From: Collinsella sp. MSK.8.10
Lineage (GTDB): Bacteria > Actinomycetota > Coriobacteriia > Coriobacteriales > Coriobacteriaceae
Direction of reading: 5' to 3'
Length of the DNA: 64,000 nt
Assembly: GCF_019041915.1 (NCBI RefSeq)
Contig: NZ_JAHPYF010000008.1
Span: 55,505-119,504, forward strand
This document shows, in pieces, positions 35,887 through 44,142 of the stretch. The translations under genes were made by a program, and so were the position numbers. How positions within the stretch are numbered: the first letter of the stretch is position 1; every line of letters begins with the position of its first letter. Below the pieces are notes generated by a model. It searched no databases and was not told the DNA's origin. It saw only the letters and a list, made by a program, of their open reading frames with translations.

Positions 35887-36999
35887 ATGGCAAAGGTAAA
35901 AATCAGCGACGTCGCGCGCGAGGCCGGGGTTTCGTTGGGCACGGTTTCCAACGCGCTCAACCACCCCGAAAAGCTGCGCCCCGAGACCCTCAAGCTCATC
36001 AACGAGACCATCAATCGCCTTGGCTACCTGCCCAACCAAAGCGCCCGTCAGCTCGCGGGCGGCGCCACCAAGTCCTTTGGCCTGGTGCTCCCCCGTCTCG
36101 ACCACGGCTTTTCGCTCCAAATCGCCAGCGGCGCCCACAACGAGGCCCGCAAGCACGGCTACGACCTGCTCATCGCCAACGCCGATAATGACGATATTCT
36201 CGAGAACCATTACCTGCGCTACTTTATGGGCACCCAGATGTCCGGCGTCATGGTTCAGCCCATGGCGTCCCCCGACTGGCATCCGGCCATGACTAAAATG
36301 CCCGTGCCGATCGTCCATCTGGACATCCATTGCTCCGAGCCCGGCTACTACGTAGCGGCCGACAACGAGGCCCAGGGTCGCATCATTGCCGAACTTGCCA
36401 TCGCCCGCGGCGCACGCCATATCACCGTTGTGGGTAGAGCAGCATTTATGCAACTCACCCTGCGCGTCCTTGGCATTCATAAGGCGCTCGCCCTGCACCC
36501 CGATATCAAGATCGAAGTCATCGACGCCGGCGAATGGAATACCGCCGCCGACGGCTACGGCATCGGCGCCCAAATCGCCGCGCGCCCCGCCGACGAACGC
36601 CCCGATTTTGTCGTCGGTCTGACCGACGTGCTGGCCTCGGGCGTCATCTCGGCGCTGGTCGACAAAGGCATCGCCGTCCCCGGGCAAGTACGCGTAGCAG
36701 GTTGCGATGGCAACCCACTCGCTTGGAGCGGATCGGTCCCGCTCACTACGGTAGCGCCCTCGGGCTACGAGATTGGCCGCAAGGGCGTTCAATTGCTCAT
36801 GGAGCAAATCGAGAACAAGGTCCCGACAAAGACCAAGCATATCCACGTCAGCTCTGCCGCGCGCACCGTCACCGCGGTCACGGCCATCGAGGACATCAAC
36901 CGCCAAGAACTCGTGCGGCCGTTCCTGCTGGAACGCGCCAGCACCCAGGCAAGCAGCCAGACCGACGCCACGGCCATCAACCTCGGTGCGTATCTATAG
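35887..36999 (+). CDS. LacI family transcriptional regulator
   Basis: 370 residues. N-terminal HTH KISDVAREAGVSLGTVSNAL at 5-24 and hinge NQSARQLAGG, then a periplasmic-binding-protein-like domain with FGLVLPRLDHGFS and VRVAGCDGNPLAWSGSVPLT. About 30 extra residues follow the normal end. ATG 35887 has AAAGGGG upstream; the reading frame is open far upstream but that part is antisense to glmS. No transporter or enzyme operon adjoins it, so the sugar is unknown; it lies between glmS and a HAD phosphatase. Confidence 0.93.
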   Translation: MAKVKISDVAREAGVSLGTVSNALNHPEKLRPETLKLINETINRLGYLPNQSARQLAGGATKSFGLVLPRLDHGFSLQIASGAHNEARKHGYDLLIANADNDDILENHYLRYFMGTQMSGVMVQPMASPDWHPAMTKMPVPIVHLDIHCSEPGYYVAADNEAQGRIIAELAIARGARHITVVGRAAFMQLTLRVLGIHKALALHPDIKIEVIDAGEWNTAADGYGIGAQIAARPADERPDFVVGLTDVLASGVISALVDKGIAVPGQVRVAGCDGNPLAWSGSVPLTTVAPSGYEIGRKGVQLLMEQIENKVPTKTKHIHVSSAARTVTAVTAIEDINRQELVRPFLLERASTQASSQTDATAINLGAYL

Positions 37000-37027
37000 C
37001 ACACCCGCAAGTATGCTAAGTCGCCGC

Positions 37028-37071
37028 TCAAGCAAAAGGGGCCCGACCATTGCCGGACCCCTTTTGCTTGA
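37028..37071. terminator. Bidirectional terminator between LacI and HAD genes
   Basis: TCAAGCAAAAGGGGC and CCCCTTTTGCTTGA, with a GCCCG/CGGAC inner part. Both flanking genes converge here. Confidence 0.88.
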
Positions 37072-37112
37072 GCGCAAACGTGGGCAATTGCTCGTTTCAA
37101 CACCGCAATTGT

Positions 37113-37763
37113 CTAGCGCACGGCCTTGACCGCCGCCGCCAGATCGAACAGCGTATCGAGCACGGCCTCGCAGCCATCCACCACGTCCTGCGGCAGCGGC
37201 ACGATATCGGGGACGGCGAAGACATGGCATCCGGCCGTGATGCCCGAGACGCAGCCGTTGCGCGAATCCTCGACCACGGCACATTCCTCGGGAGCAAAGC
37301 CCGCGCGCTCGCAGGCGAGCAGATACATCTCGGGGTCGGGCTTGCCGTGCACGACGTCCTCGCCACACGTTACCGTTTCAAACTTGTCAAAAAGACCGAC
37401 CATCTTAAGGTTGCGCTCGGCCGTAACGAGGCGCGACGACGTCGCTAGACCCACGTGATAGCCCGCAGCCAGCAGCTCGTCTAGGCACTCGGCGGCACCG
37501 GCCTTAAGTTCCAGTTCGGTCTTGACCATCTCGTCGCGAATCTCCTTGTGGCGACGATAGATCGCCTCGGTGGTTTCGTGGCTGCCATAATGCTTATCAA
37601 GGATGTCCATAACATCGGGCAGCGTGCGGCCGATAAACTGATGGATCAGCGCTTCATCAATCGCGAGCCCCAGCTCAGCGGCGCCTGCCTTCCAGGCCTT
37701 AATCCCCAAACGCTCGGTATCGACCAGCGTTCCATCCATGTCAAAAATAACAGCCTTGATCAT
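37113..37763 (-). CDS. HAD-superfamily phosphatase (beta-phosphoglucomutase-like)
   Basis: 216 residues. Motif I DMDGTLVDTE at 8-17, helical cap, motif II ATSSR, motif III near KPDPEMYLLA and motif IV VVEDSRNG are all in place. Such proteins dephosphorylate or isomerise small sugar phosphates. ATG 37763 follows GGGGGA. Single gene, divergent from larE. Confidence 0.92.
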   Translation of the reverse strand: MIKAVIFDMDGTLVDTERLGIKAWKAGAAELGLAIDEALIHQFIGRTLPDVMDILDKHYGSHETTEAIYRRHKEIRDEMVKTELELKAGAAECLDELLAAGYHVGLATSSRLVTAERNLKMVGLFDKFETVTCGEDVVHGKPDPEMYLLACERAGFAPEECAVVEDSRNGCVSGITAGCHVFAVPDIVPLPQDVVDGCEAVLDTLFDLAAAVKAVR

Positions 37764-37936
37764 ATCGGTCCCCCATCGACTCTCGCTGTCGCGTTGCTGC
37801 AACTCTACCGCATTTGGCAACTTGTATATAACGTATATGCCATATTGCACTTTCGTTACACAGATAGAAGTCTTATGGCAAGTAACGCATTAGGATTATA
37901 GTTTTCGATCGAGTACTCAACGATAAGGATCGTTTC

Positions 37937-38815
37937 ATGATTTTAGACACCACGGCACCCGCAGAGGAGCTTCAAGACAAGCTATCGGCGCTCGAACAGC
38001 TGCTTTTGGCATACAGGCGCGTGGCTATCGGGTTTTCCGGCGGCGTTGACAGCAGCTTTTTGGCCGCCGTATGCGCCCGCGTCATGCCTACCAATACCCT
38101 CCTCGTCCATCTCACCACGCCGCTCATCGGCACGCCCGAGCAGGCTTCGTTTGAGCAGTCCGTTGATGGGCAGGCCAATGAGGGGCCGCATTTTAAGCTC
38201 CCCGTGCTCAATCTTTCGGTTGATCAGCTGCAGCTCCCCCAAGTAGCCTGCAACGATGCCAATCGCTGCTACCACTGCAAGCACGCCGGCTTTACCGCCA
38301 TCGTCAACCACGCCAAGTCGCTCGGCTTTCCCACCGTCATCGATGGCAGCAATGCAAGCGATCGCGGTGACTACCGCCCCGGCATGCGTGCGGCAGAAGA
38401 GCTCGGCGTACGCTCACCCCTTATGGAGGTCGGCTTTACCAAGGACGAAGAGCGCGAGCTGCTGCGCGCATGGGGTTATCCCGTTTGGAACCTGCCGGCG
38501 GGAGCATGTCTTGCCACGCGCGTCCCCACGGGCGAGGAGCTTACGCGCGAGAAGGTCGATTTAATCCGCGCCTGCGAGGATTACCTGCACGATCTTGATC
38601 TGGCACAGGTACGCGCGCGCTTGATCGGCGGCTGCATGCATATCGAGGCCGCACCCGCAGATGTCGCCAAGATTGCTGCCCTCGGCGGCAACGCCGTCGA
38701 TGCCGAGGGCAAAACCCCGCTGCCCGCCGTTATCGAGTCCGCGCTGCGCGAACTGGGCTGCGACCATATCTCCCCCGAGGTCACCCCCTACATCCACGGC
38801 AACATGAATCTTTAG
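37937..38815 (+). CDS. larE: ATP-dependent sacrificial sulfur transferase LarE
   Basis: 292 residues, PP-loop ATP pyrophosphatase. IGFSGGVDSSF at 31-41 is the PP-loop, NRCYHCKHAGF carries Cys111/Cys114, and PAGACLATR places the sacrificial Cys at 191. LarE donates its Cys sulfur to make the nickel-pincer cofactor of lactate racemase and related isomerases. larA, larB and larC are not adjacent, so the cofactor would be completed elsewhere. ATG 37937 has GATAAGGATCG upstream. Confidence 0.9.
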   Translation: MILDTTAPAEELQDKLSALEQLLLAYRRVAIGFSGGVDSSFLAAVCARVMPTNTLLVHLTTPLIGTPEQASFEQSVDGQANEGPHFKLPVLNLSVDQLQLPQVACNDANRCYHCKHAGFTAIVNHAKSLGFPTVIDGSNASDRGDYRPGMRAAEELGVRSPLMEVGFTKDEERELLRAWGYPVWNLPAGACLATRVPTGEELTREKVDLIRACEDYLHDLDLAQVRARLIGGCMHIEAAPADVAKIAALGGNAVDAEGKTPLPAVIESALRELGCDHISPEVTPYIHGNMNL

Positions 38816-38992
38816 GTTACGCCGTTTTACAAACGGCGTAACTGCTCGGCGCTGCGCGGGCCCCGGGCACGGCAATCTGACGTTCAACTTCACGGGCGCG
38901 ACCAAAAGGTCAGCGCCCGCTTGTTTCACGTCACCTTACCGCACCCGGAGCCCGCTCGCTCGCATATGCTCAACCTGCACTGCGTTAACTGA

Positions 38993-39040
38993 CCTGCCAA
39001 TAAGGGACAGGTTTATTTTGGCAGGTTTTATCTGGGGAAA
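38993..39040. repeat. CCTGCCAAAA hairpin repeat, copy 3
   Basis: CCTGCCAATAAGGGACAGG, TTTA, TTTTGGCAGG, then TTTTATCTGGGGAAA. Free-standing in the region after larE. Confidence 0.8.
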
Positions 39041-39112
39041 TATCGCGAGGCAGTCGCCCCCCCTAGCACCCATCTCACTTCGAGAGACACAAGAGGGGCG
39101 ACTCGCCTGCAT

Positions 39113-39244
39113 CTACTTCTTCCGATAGCGGCGGTTGCGGCTCGTCGACGAACCCATTACTTCGATGAGCCCTTTATCCTCCATTTTTGGCAGATGGTAG
39201 CGGACGGACGAATTTTGGCATTCCGTCTCTCTAAAACAATAGAT
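39113..39244 (-). pseudogene. C-terminal remnant of a winged-helix protein
   Basis: 43 codons open to a TAG stop, no start codon with a ribosome site. QNSSVRYHLPKMEDKGLIEV followed by MGSSTSRNRRYRKK has the look of a C-terminal winged helix as found in Fic or AlbA_2-type ATP-binding proteins. Upstream it is broken by TAA at 39245-39247. It abuts a cluster of TTAGAGAGA motifs. Residual coding origin is inference. Confidence 0.45.
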
Positions 39245-39415
39245 TTATCTCTCTAACGTTTCGTATATCTCTCTAACTTTAGAGAGATAAGCGCCTTGTT
39301 TTAGAGAGACATTTAGAGAGATGTATCGAATTCACTGTTAGATTGCCCAATGTTATCTCTTTAACTAGCTTTCTCTTTAGAGAGACATTTAGAGAGACGA
39401 GCGCAATCTCTCTAA
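39226..39415. repeat. Cluster of nine TTAGAGAGA motifs
   Basis: Exact TCTCTCTAA at 39226, 39248, 39268 and 39407; exact TTAGAGAGA at 39279, 39301, 39313, 39377 and 39389; a one-base variant at about 39354. The pair at 39266-39289 makes a perfect 24-bp palindrome. Two pairs are 12-bp-spaced direct repeats. No gene lies in this stretch. Confidence 0.85.
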
Positions 39416-39487
39416 TCAAGGGCTCCACTCTTTAAGGTGCACACTTCCTAACCGTGCCCTAAGTTGCGGTGAAATAACTCACGATTA

Positions 39488-39537
39488 GCCTGCCAAAAAG
39501 CGACAGGTTTATTTTGGCAGGTTTTATCTGGGGAAAC
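39488..39537. repeat. CCTGCCAAAA hairpin repeat, copy 4
   Basis: CCTGCCAAAAAGCGACAGG, TTTA, TTTTGGCAGG, TTTTATCTGGGGAAA. It has GCGAC instead of GGGAC. It lies beyond the terminator of the PTS operon. Confidence 0.8.
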
Positions 39538-39543
39538 GCAAAT

Positions 39544-39577
39544 AGGGCCGTGACACCCATACGGCGTCGCGGCCCTT
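39544..39577 (-). terminator. Terminator of the ketose-PTS operon
   Basis: GGGCCGTGAC pairs with GTCGCGGCCC on either side of ACCCATACGGC. The T-run is weak in the minus direction. Confidence 0.6.
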
Positions 39578-39618
39578 TTCCTTGGAGAAGGATCAATTGA
39601 TTGAACGGGATGACCGTT

Positions 39619-40071
39619 CTAGTCTTCGAGTCCGCTATTGATGAGCTCCGCAATCTCAACGGGATCGGTGCTCGCGCGCACCTTGTCACGGAAGCCGGCG
39701 TCCATCAGCATCACGGCAGCCTTGGAGAGCAGACGCAGGTGCGTAGTTCCGGCCTCGCCGGCGGGCACGTACAGCGCGAGCGCAACATCGACGGGCACCC
39801 CATCGAAGCTCGGCCATTCAACGGGCTCGGTCAGTTTAAGCACGGCAACGCCCGGCGTGTGGATCGCGTCGCTTTTGGCATGCGGAACGGCAAAACCGGC
39901 GACAAGGCCGGTCTCGGCCTCGTTCTCGCGAGCAATGAAGGCGGCCTCTACGGCAGATGCGTCATCGGCAAAGCCGAGCTCGATGGCCTGCTCGGACAAA
40001 TAATGTAGGGCGTCCTCGCGCGAGGCGGCGGTATACCCGATTGTCACTTGGTTGGCAGATACAAATCCCAT
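39619..40071 (-). CDS. PTS EIIA component, fructose type
   Basis: 150 residues, PTS_EIIA type 2 domain. His64 in AGFAVPHAKS is the phosphorylation site; VEWPSFDGVPVDVALALYVP is also conserved. It passes phosphate from HPr to the EIIB domain encoded at the head of the operon. Last gene of a six-gene operon, 11 nt after the transketolase C-terminal gene. Confidence 0.92.
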   Translation of the reverse strand: MGFVSANQVTIGYTAASREDALHYLSEQAIELGFADDASAVEAAFIARENEAETGLVAGFAVPHAKSDAIHTPGVAVLKLTEPVEWPSFDGVPVDVALALYVPAGEAGTTHLRLLSKAAVMLMDAGFRDKVRASTDPVEIAELINSGLED

Positions 40072-40082
40072 GGAAACCTTCC

Positions 40083-41021
40083 TTACAACACGGACCTGAC
40101 CGCAGCTTCGATGCCGTCGGCGTCCAAACCGTACTTGTGCAGCAAATCGACCGCAGGGCCGGACTCGCCATACACATCGCGCACGCCGACGCGACGCATC
40201 GGCACCGGATGCTGCTCTGCGAGCACCGAGGCCACGGCCTCGCCAAGACCACCGATAATCGAATGCTCCTCGGCGGTGACCACGCGACCGGTCTTCTTGG
40301 CGCTGGCAACCACCAGGCGCTCATCAAGCGGCTTGATCGTGTGCATATTGATGACCTCGGCATCGATACCATCGGCAGCGAGCGCCTCGGCAGCCTCAAG
40401 CGCCTCGGCGACCATAAGGCCACAAGCGATGATGGTCACATCGGACCCCTCGCGCACGACCACGCCGCGACCAATCTTGAACTCATAGTCCTCGTGATCG
40501 TTAATGACCGGCGTTGCCAGGCGTCCGAAGCGCATGTAGACCGGTCCCTCAAACTCATAGGCGGCGCGCACGCAAGCGCGAGCCTCGATGTCATCGGCGG
40601 GAACGATTACCGTCATACCCGGGATCGTGCGCATGAGTGCGATATCCTCGCAGCACTGGTGCGTGGCGCCGTCTTCACCGACCGAGATACCCGCATGCGT
40701 GGCACCGATTTTGACGTTGAGGTGCGGATAGCCAATGGAATTACGCACTTGTTCGTACGCGCGACCGGCGGCAAACATCGCAAAGGTGCTCGCAAAGGCG
40801 ACGTGGCCCGTGGTCGCGATGCCGGCGGCGAGCCCCATCAGGTTGCTCTCGGCAATGCCGGCGTCGTAGAAGCGCTCAGGGTGCGCAGCCTTAAACTTAC
40901 CGGTCTGCGTGGCGGCGGCCAGGTCGGCATCGAGAACCACAAAGTCATCGCGCTCATTGCCCAGCTCGACAAGTGCCTCGCCATAGCTAACGCGCGTGGC
41001 GACTTTCTTGACGTCTGCCAT
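40083..41021 (-). CDS. Transketolase, C-terminal subunit
   Basis: 312 residues: the pyrimidine-binding and C-terminal domains of transketolase as a separate polypeptide. YDAGIAESNLMGLAAG carries the catalytic Glu; GEDGATHQCCEDIALMRTIP is typical. The start codon overlaps the stop of the N-terminal subunit (TAATG). Works only with that subunit. Two-gene transketolases are common in Actinobacteria and Firmicutes sugar operons. Confidence 0.94.
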   Translation of the reverse strand: MADVKKVATRVSYGEALVELGNERDDFVVLDADLAAATQTGKFKAAHPERFYDAGIAESNLMGLAAGIATTGHVAFASTFAMFAAGRAYEQVRNSIGYPHLNVKIGATHAGISVGEDGATHQCCEDIALMRTIPGMTVIVPADDIEARACVRAAYEFEGPVYMRFGRLATPVINDHEDYEFKIGRGVVVREGSDVTIIACGLMVAEALEAAEALAADGIDAEVINMHTIKPLDERLVVASAKKTGRVVTAEEHSIIGGLGEAVASVLAEQHPVPMRRVGVRDVYGESGPAVDLLHKYGLDADGIEAAVRSVL

Positions 41022-41851
41022 TAGAGCTCCTCCCCTGCCGCTGCGAGCTCGGCCATGGCCTGCTCAAACTGTTCATCGTTGGGTGCCTTGCCGTGCCAGC
41101 CCACCTGGTTTTCCATAAAGGAGACGCCCTTGCCCTTCACCGTCTCGGCGATAATGGCCACGGGCGAGTCGCTCACTTTGCGGGCCTCGGCAAAGGCGGC
41201 GGCAATCTGCGCCATGTCGTTACCGTCGGCGAGCTCGATCACATGCCACTTAAAGGCGCGGAACTTGTCAGCGAGCGGCATGGCCGAGTTAACTTCATCG
41301 ATTGTGCCGTCAATCTGCAAGCCGTTGTGGTCGACGACGGCAACAAGATTGTCGAGCGCATGGTTGCCGGCAAACATGGCCGCCTCCCACACCTGGCCCT
41401 CCTCGCACTCGCCGTCGCCCAGCAACGTGTAGACGCGGTAGCTGTCACCCCAGTGCTTTGCGGCGAGTGCCATTCCAACCGCGGCGGAGATGCCCTGACC
41501 GAGCGATCCGGTGGACATATCGATGCCAGGGGCGTCGTTCATGTTGGGATGGCCCTGCAGTCGGCTGCCAATATGACGCAGCGTCTCGAGCTCTTCGACG
41601 GGAAAATAGCCGCGATTTGCCAACACCGAATACAGGCCCGGCGCCGCGTGACCCTTGGAGAGCACAAAGCGATCGCGATCGGCCTTGTGAGGGTCGGCAG
41701 GATCGATATTCATTTCCTCAAAGTACAGATACGCCATGATGTCGGCAGCACCGAGCGATCCACCCGGGTGTCCCGACTTGGCCGCGTGAACCGCAGTCAC
41801 GACACCCTTCCTGACCTCATTGGCGACCTTCGCCAGCTCCTGGTTGGTCAT
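41021..41851 (-). CDS. Transketolase, N-terminal (TPP-binding) subunit
   Basis: 276 residues. AAKSGHPGGSLGAADIMAYL, SKGHAAPGLYSVLA and GDGECEEGQVWEAAMFAGNH contain the TPP and metal ligands. ATG 41851 has GAGGA ~7 nt upstream. With the next gene it moves two-carbon units between sugar phosphates. A hairpin (41875-41903) separates it from the transaldolase gene upstream. Confidence 0.94.
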   Translation of the reverse strand: MTNQELAKVANEVRKGVVTAVHAAKSGHPGGSLGAADIMAYLYFEEMNIDPADPHKADRDRFVLSKGHAAPGLYSVLANRGYFPVEELETLRHIGSRLQGHPNMNDAPGIDMSTGSLGQGISAAVGMALAAKHWGDSYRVYTLLGDGECEEGQVWEAAMFAGNHALDNLVAVVDHNGLQIDGTIDEVNSAMPLADKFRAFKWHVIELADGNDMAQIAAAFAEARKVSDSPVAIIAETVKGKGVSFMENQVGWHGKAPNDEQFEQAMAELAAAGEEL

Positions 41852-41874
41852 ACGAATTCCTCTCTTGAGAACAA

Positions 41875-41903
41875 CCCCGGCACCGGATGACGCGATGCCG
41901 GGG
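41875..41903. other. Intercistronic hairpin
   Basis: CCCCGGCA and TGCCGGGG around a 13-nt loop, between the transaldolase and transketolase genes. No T-run; may stabilise or process the mRNA. Confidence 0.5.
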
Positions 41904-41914
41904 CAATCCACTCG

Positions 41915-42598
41915 TTAAGCCTGAGCGACGACCTTCTGCCAGTCAGCCTCAAAAGAGGCGAGGCCCTGGTCGGTCAGCGGATGATGCAGGCACTTCTTGA
42001 GAGCGGCCATGGGCACGGTCGCAATATCGGCACCGAGTAGCGCGGCCTGGGTCACGTGGTTGGGCGTACGAACCGAGGCGGTGATGATCTCGACGGTGTC
42101 GTCGACGTTCTTGCCCGTCCAGTCGTAGTTCTTAATGCAGGTCACGACGTTGTCGAGCTGCGAGATACCGTCCTCGGCGATGTCATCGAAACGACCGACA
42201 AACGGGCTGATGTAGCGAGCACCGGCATTGGCGGCCATAAGGGCCTGCGTCGGCGAGAAGACGAGCGTCATGTTGACGCGCACGCCAGCATCGGCCAGCG
42301 CACGGCAGGCGGCAAGGCCGGCCTCGCACACGGGAAGCTTGACCACGATGTTGGGGGCGAGGGCGGCAAGGCGCTTGCCCTCCTCGATCATACCCTCGGC
42401 AGTGGTAGCGGTAGACTCGGCGGAAACGGGCAGGCCCTCGCAGAGCTCGGCAATCTTGAGCATATGCGGCTCAAAGTCGGCAAGCTTGCCGCCGGTCTTG
42501 GCGTACAGGGACGGGTTGGTGGTAACACCGGCCAGGCAGCCCCAGCTCTTGGCCTCGGCGATCTCGTCCAGATTGGCGGTATCGATAAAGAACTTCAT
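41915..42598 (-). CDS. Small transaldolase / fructose-6-phosphate aldolase
   Basis: 227 residues, TalC/FSA class. MKFFIDTANLDEI start, GVTTNPSLYAK and Schiff-base Lys87 in NIVVKLPVCEAG are diagnostic. It either transfers dihydroxyacetone (transaldolase) or cleaves fructose-6-phosphate. In this operon it pairs with transketolase for pentose-phosphate shuffling. ATG 42598 has AAGGAG 8 nt upstream. Confidence 0.93.
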   Translation of the reverse strand: MKFFIDTANLDEIAEAKSWGCLAGVTTNPSLYAKTGGKLADFEPHMLKIAELCEGLPVSAESTATTAEGMIEEGKRLAALAPNIVVKLPVCEAGLAACRALADAGVRVNMTLVFSPTQALMAANAGARYISPFVGRFDDIAEDGISQLDNVVTCIKNYDWTGKNVDDTVEIITASVRTPNHVTQAALLGADIATVPMAALKKCLHHPLTDQGLASFEADWQKVVAQA

Positions 42599-42635
42599 GG
42601 TGCAAACTCCTTCGAAGGAATCCAAAACTCAAAAA

Positions 42636-42666
42636 ATAGGACAAAGGGGATGCCCCTTTGTCCTAT
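42636..42666. repeat. Perfect short hairpin with GGACAAAGGGG
   Basis: ATAGGACAAAGGGG pairs with CCCCTTTGTCCTAT around 2-3 nt. It lies between the GatZ-like and transaldolase genes inside the operon and belongs with the other short intergenic hairpins. Confidence 0.7.
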
Positions 42667-42723
42667 GTGCCGGGCCTGCGGCTGGGACATGCCCCAGGCC
42701 CGGCGTCGCGTAGGAAAAGCTAC

Positions 42724-43998
42724 TTACTCGGCAAGAGCGGCCTCGATGCGGGTCGTGACGCCCTTGAGGTTAAGACCGACGACGTACTGCTTGATCGGGC
42801 GCTTGATGTGCTCGATGACAAAGCGCTTGCCGTCGATGTCCTGAGCGGCGAGGTTGCGGTAGAGCTTCTCGACCTGCTCCTTGACCTCGGGATCGTTGAA
42901 CGCATAGTGACCGGAGACATCCAGGATCTTCAGGCTGAGCTCATCGTCGGCAAGAATGTCGTCGACCTGCAGGTTGACGTCGTCGCCAGTCATCCACTTG
43001 CGCCAGCGCTCGGTCTTGATAGCCTTGACCAGCAGGGTGTGATACAGGTCGGAGGGGTCATCGCACAGACCGTTGTCGACCAGGATCTGCTCGGTGGCGC
43101 AGAGCTTGAGGTAGGCGCGGGTCTCCTCGGTGCCATACTGCGGAGCAACGTTGGAGGCGGTCACGTGTGCCGGGATGTGCTCGAGCAGCGTCGCGTCGTC
43201 CAGATAGTCGGCGTTGTGCTCCTTCAGGCCCACGCCGTAGCGCTTAGCCATGTCGGCGAGCTCGCGGGCATTCTTGAAGTTGTAATGGCCGACCTGCTCG
43301 GTCCAACGGGTGAGCGTACCGGTCTGGCCGACGATAAAGGTGGGCATGGGGCAGCCGCGCTTCTCGAGCTCGGGCTGCAGCTGAGAAATGAACTCCTCGT
43401 ACTTATCGGTAGAGGTCAAGCCGCCATTGGTCTCCTCGGTACCGACCTCATAGGCAACCTCGGGCAGGTTATGCTCGCGACGGTACTGCTCAAGGTAGTC
43501 GATAAGATCAATCGTGCGGCGAAGCACCACGTCGAGCGGAATAACCTTGCCGATCTGATAGGGGTCCTTGGTGGGGTCGACCATCAGCAGGTCAAAGCCC
43601 GCCTCCATGTCGGCGACGAAGGACTTGCGGGCGAGCTCCATGGCCTCGTCCTCGGGCAGGTGGGCGTTACGCTCCTCGTCGCGCTGCCACGGACCGCCGT
43701 GATCGCGGCACAGGTAGTACGGACCGGTGTAACCCACCTCGTCGGCAACCTTCTTGATGTCGGCGGCAAAGCGCGTCTGGTCCCAACCGTTGACGTAGCC
43801 GGCGCCCATCTCGTCCATATCGACCTGGTTGCGGCTGGCGATAAACATGGGCGGGAAATCCTCGTCCTTGGCAAGCTCGAACACGGCCTGAATCAGGTTG
43901 GGGCTCATGGGGCCAATGCCGACCATGGTTGCGTGATCGCCGCTATCCTGCAGCTTGAGCATGCCCTGAACGGCCTGACGGATGGTGAGGTTGGACAT
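42724..43998 (-). CDS. GatZ/KbaZ-like protein (tagatose-bisphosphate aldolase non-catalytic subunit family)
   Basis: 424 residues covering the whole family. MVGIGPMSPNLI, FIASRNQVDMDEMGAGYVNG, YYLCRDHGGPWQRDEE and VGQTGTLT are conserved. Classical members stabilise the catalytic GatY/KbaY aldolase, but no GatY/KbaY gene is present here. Some relatives act alone as ketohexose-phosphate 4-epimerases, which would suit an operon whose other members handle fructose-type phosphates. ATG 43998 is preceded by GGAGAAGG. Confidence 0.88.
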   Translation of the reverse strand: MSNLTIRQAVQGMLKLQDSGDHATMVGIGPMSPNLIQAVFELAKDEDFPPMFIASRNQVDMDEMGAGYVNGWDQTRFAADIKKVADEVGYTGPYYLCRDHGGPWQRDEERNAHLPEDEAMELARKSFVADMEAGFDLLMVDPTKDPYQIGKVIPLDVVLRRTIDLIDYLEQYRREHNLPEVAYEVGTEETNGGLTSTDKYEEFISQLQPELEKRGCPMPTFIVGQTGTLTRWTEQVGHYNFKNARELADMAKRYGVGLKEHNADYLDDATLLEHIPAHVTASNVAPQYGTEETRAYLKLCATEQILVDNGLCDDPSDLYHTLLVKAIKTERWRKWMTGDDVNLQVDDILADDELSLKILDVSGHYAFNDPEVKEQVEKLYRNLAAQDIDGKRFVIEHIKRPIKQYVVGLNLKGVTTRIEAALAE

Positions 43999-44090
43999 TT
44001 TGTTCTCCTTCTCCAGAGGATTTTTGACAAAAGTTCCCTGGGACCCAGATGTGGGCCCTATCAGTACGGATGGATTTTGTTGTGTAGAGG

Positions 44091-44128
44091 CGGTTGTGCG
44101 GAGTCAAATCCATCCCTCCGCACAACCG
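44091..44128. other. Intercistronic hairpin between EIIBC and GatZ-like genes
   Basis: 13-bp perfect arms CGGTTGTGCGGAG and CTCCGCACAACCG around a 12-nt loop. It could lower downstream expression or protect the EIIBC mRNA 3' end. Confidence 0.6.
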
Positions 44129-44142
44129 GAGTCCTTAAAGGT

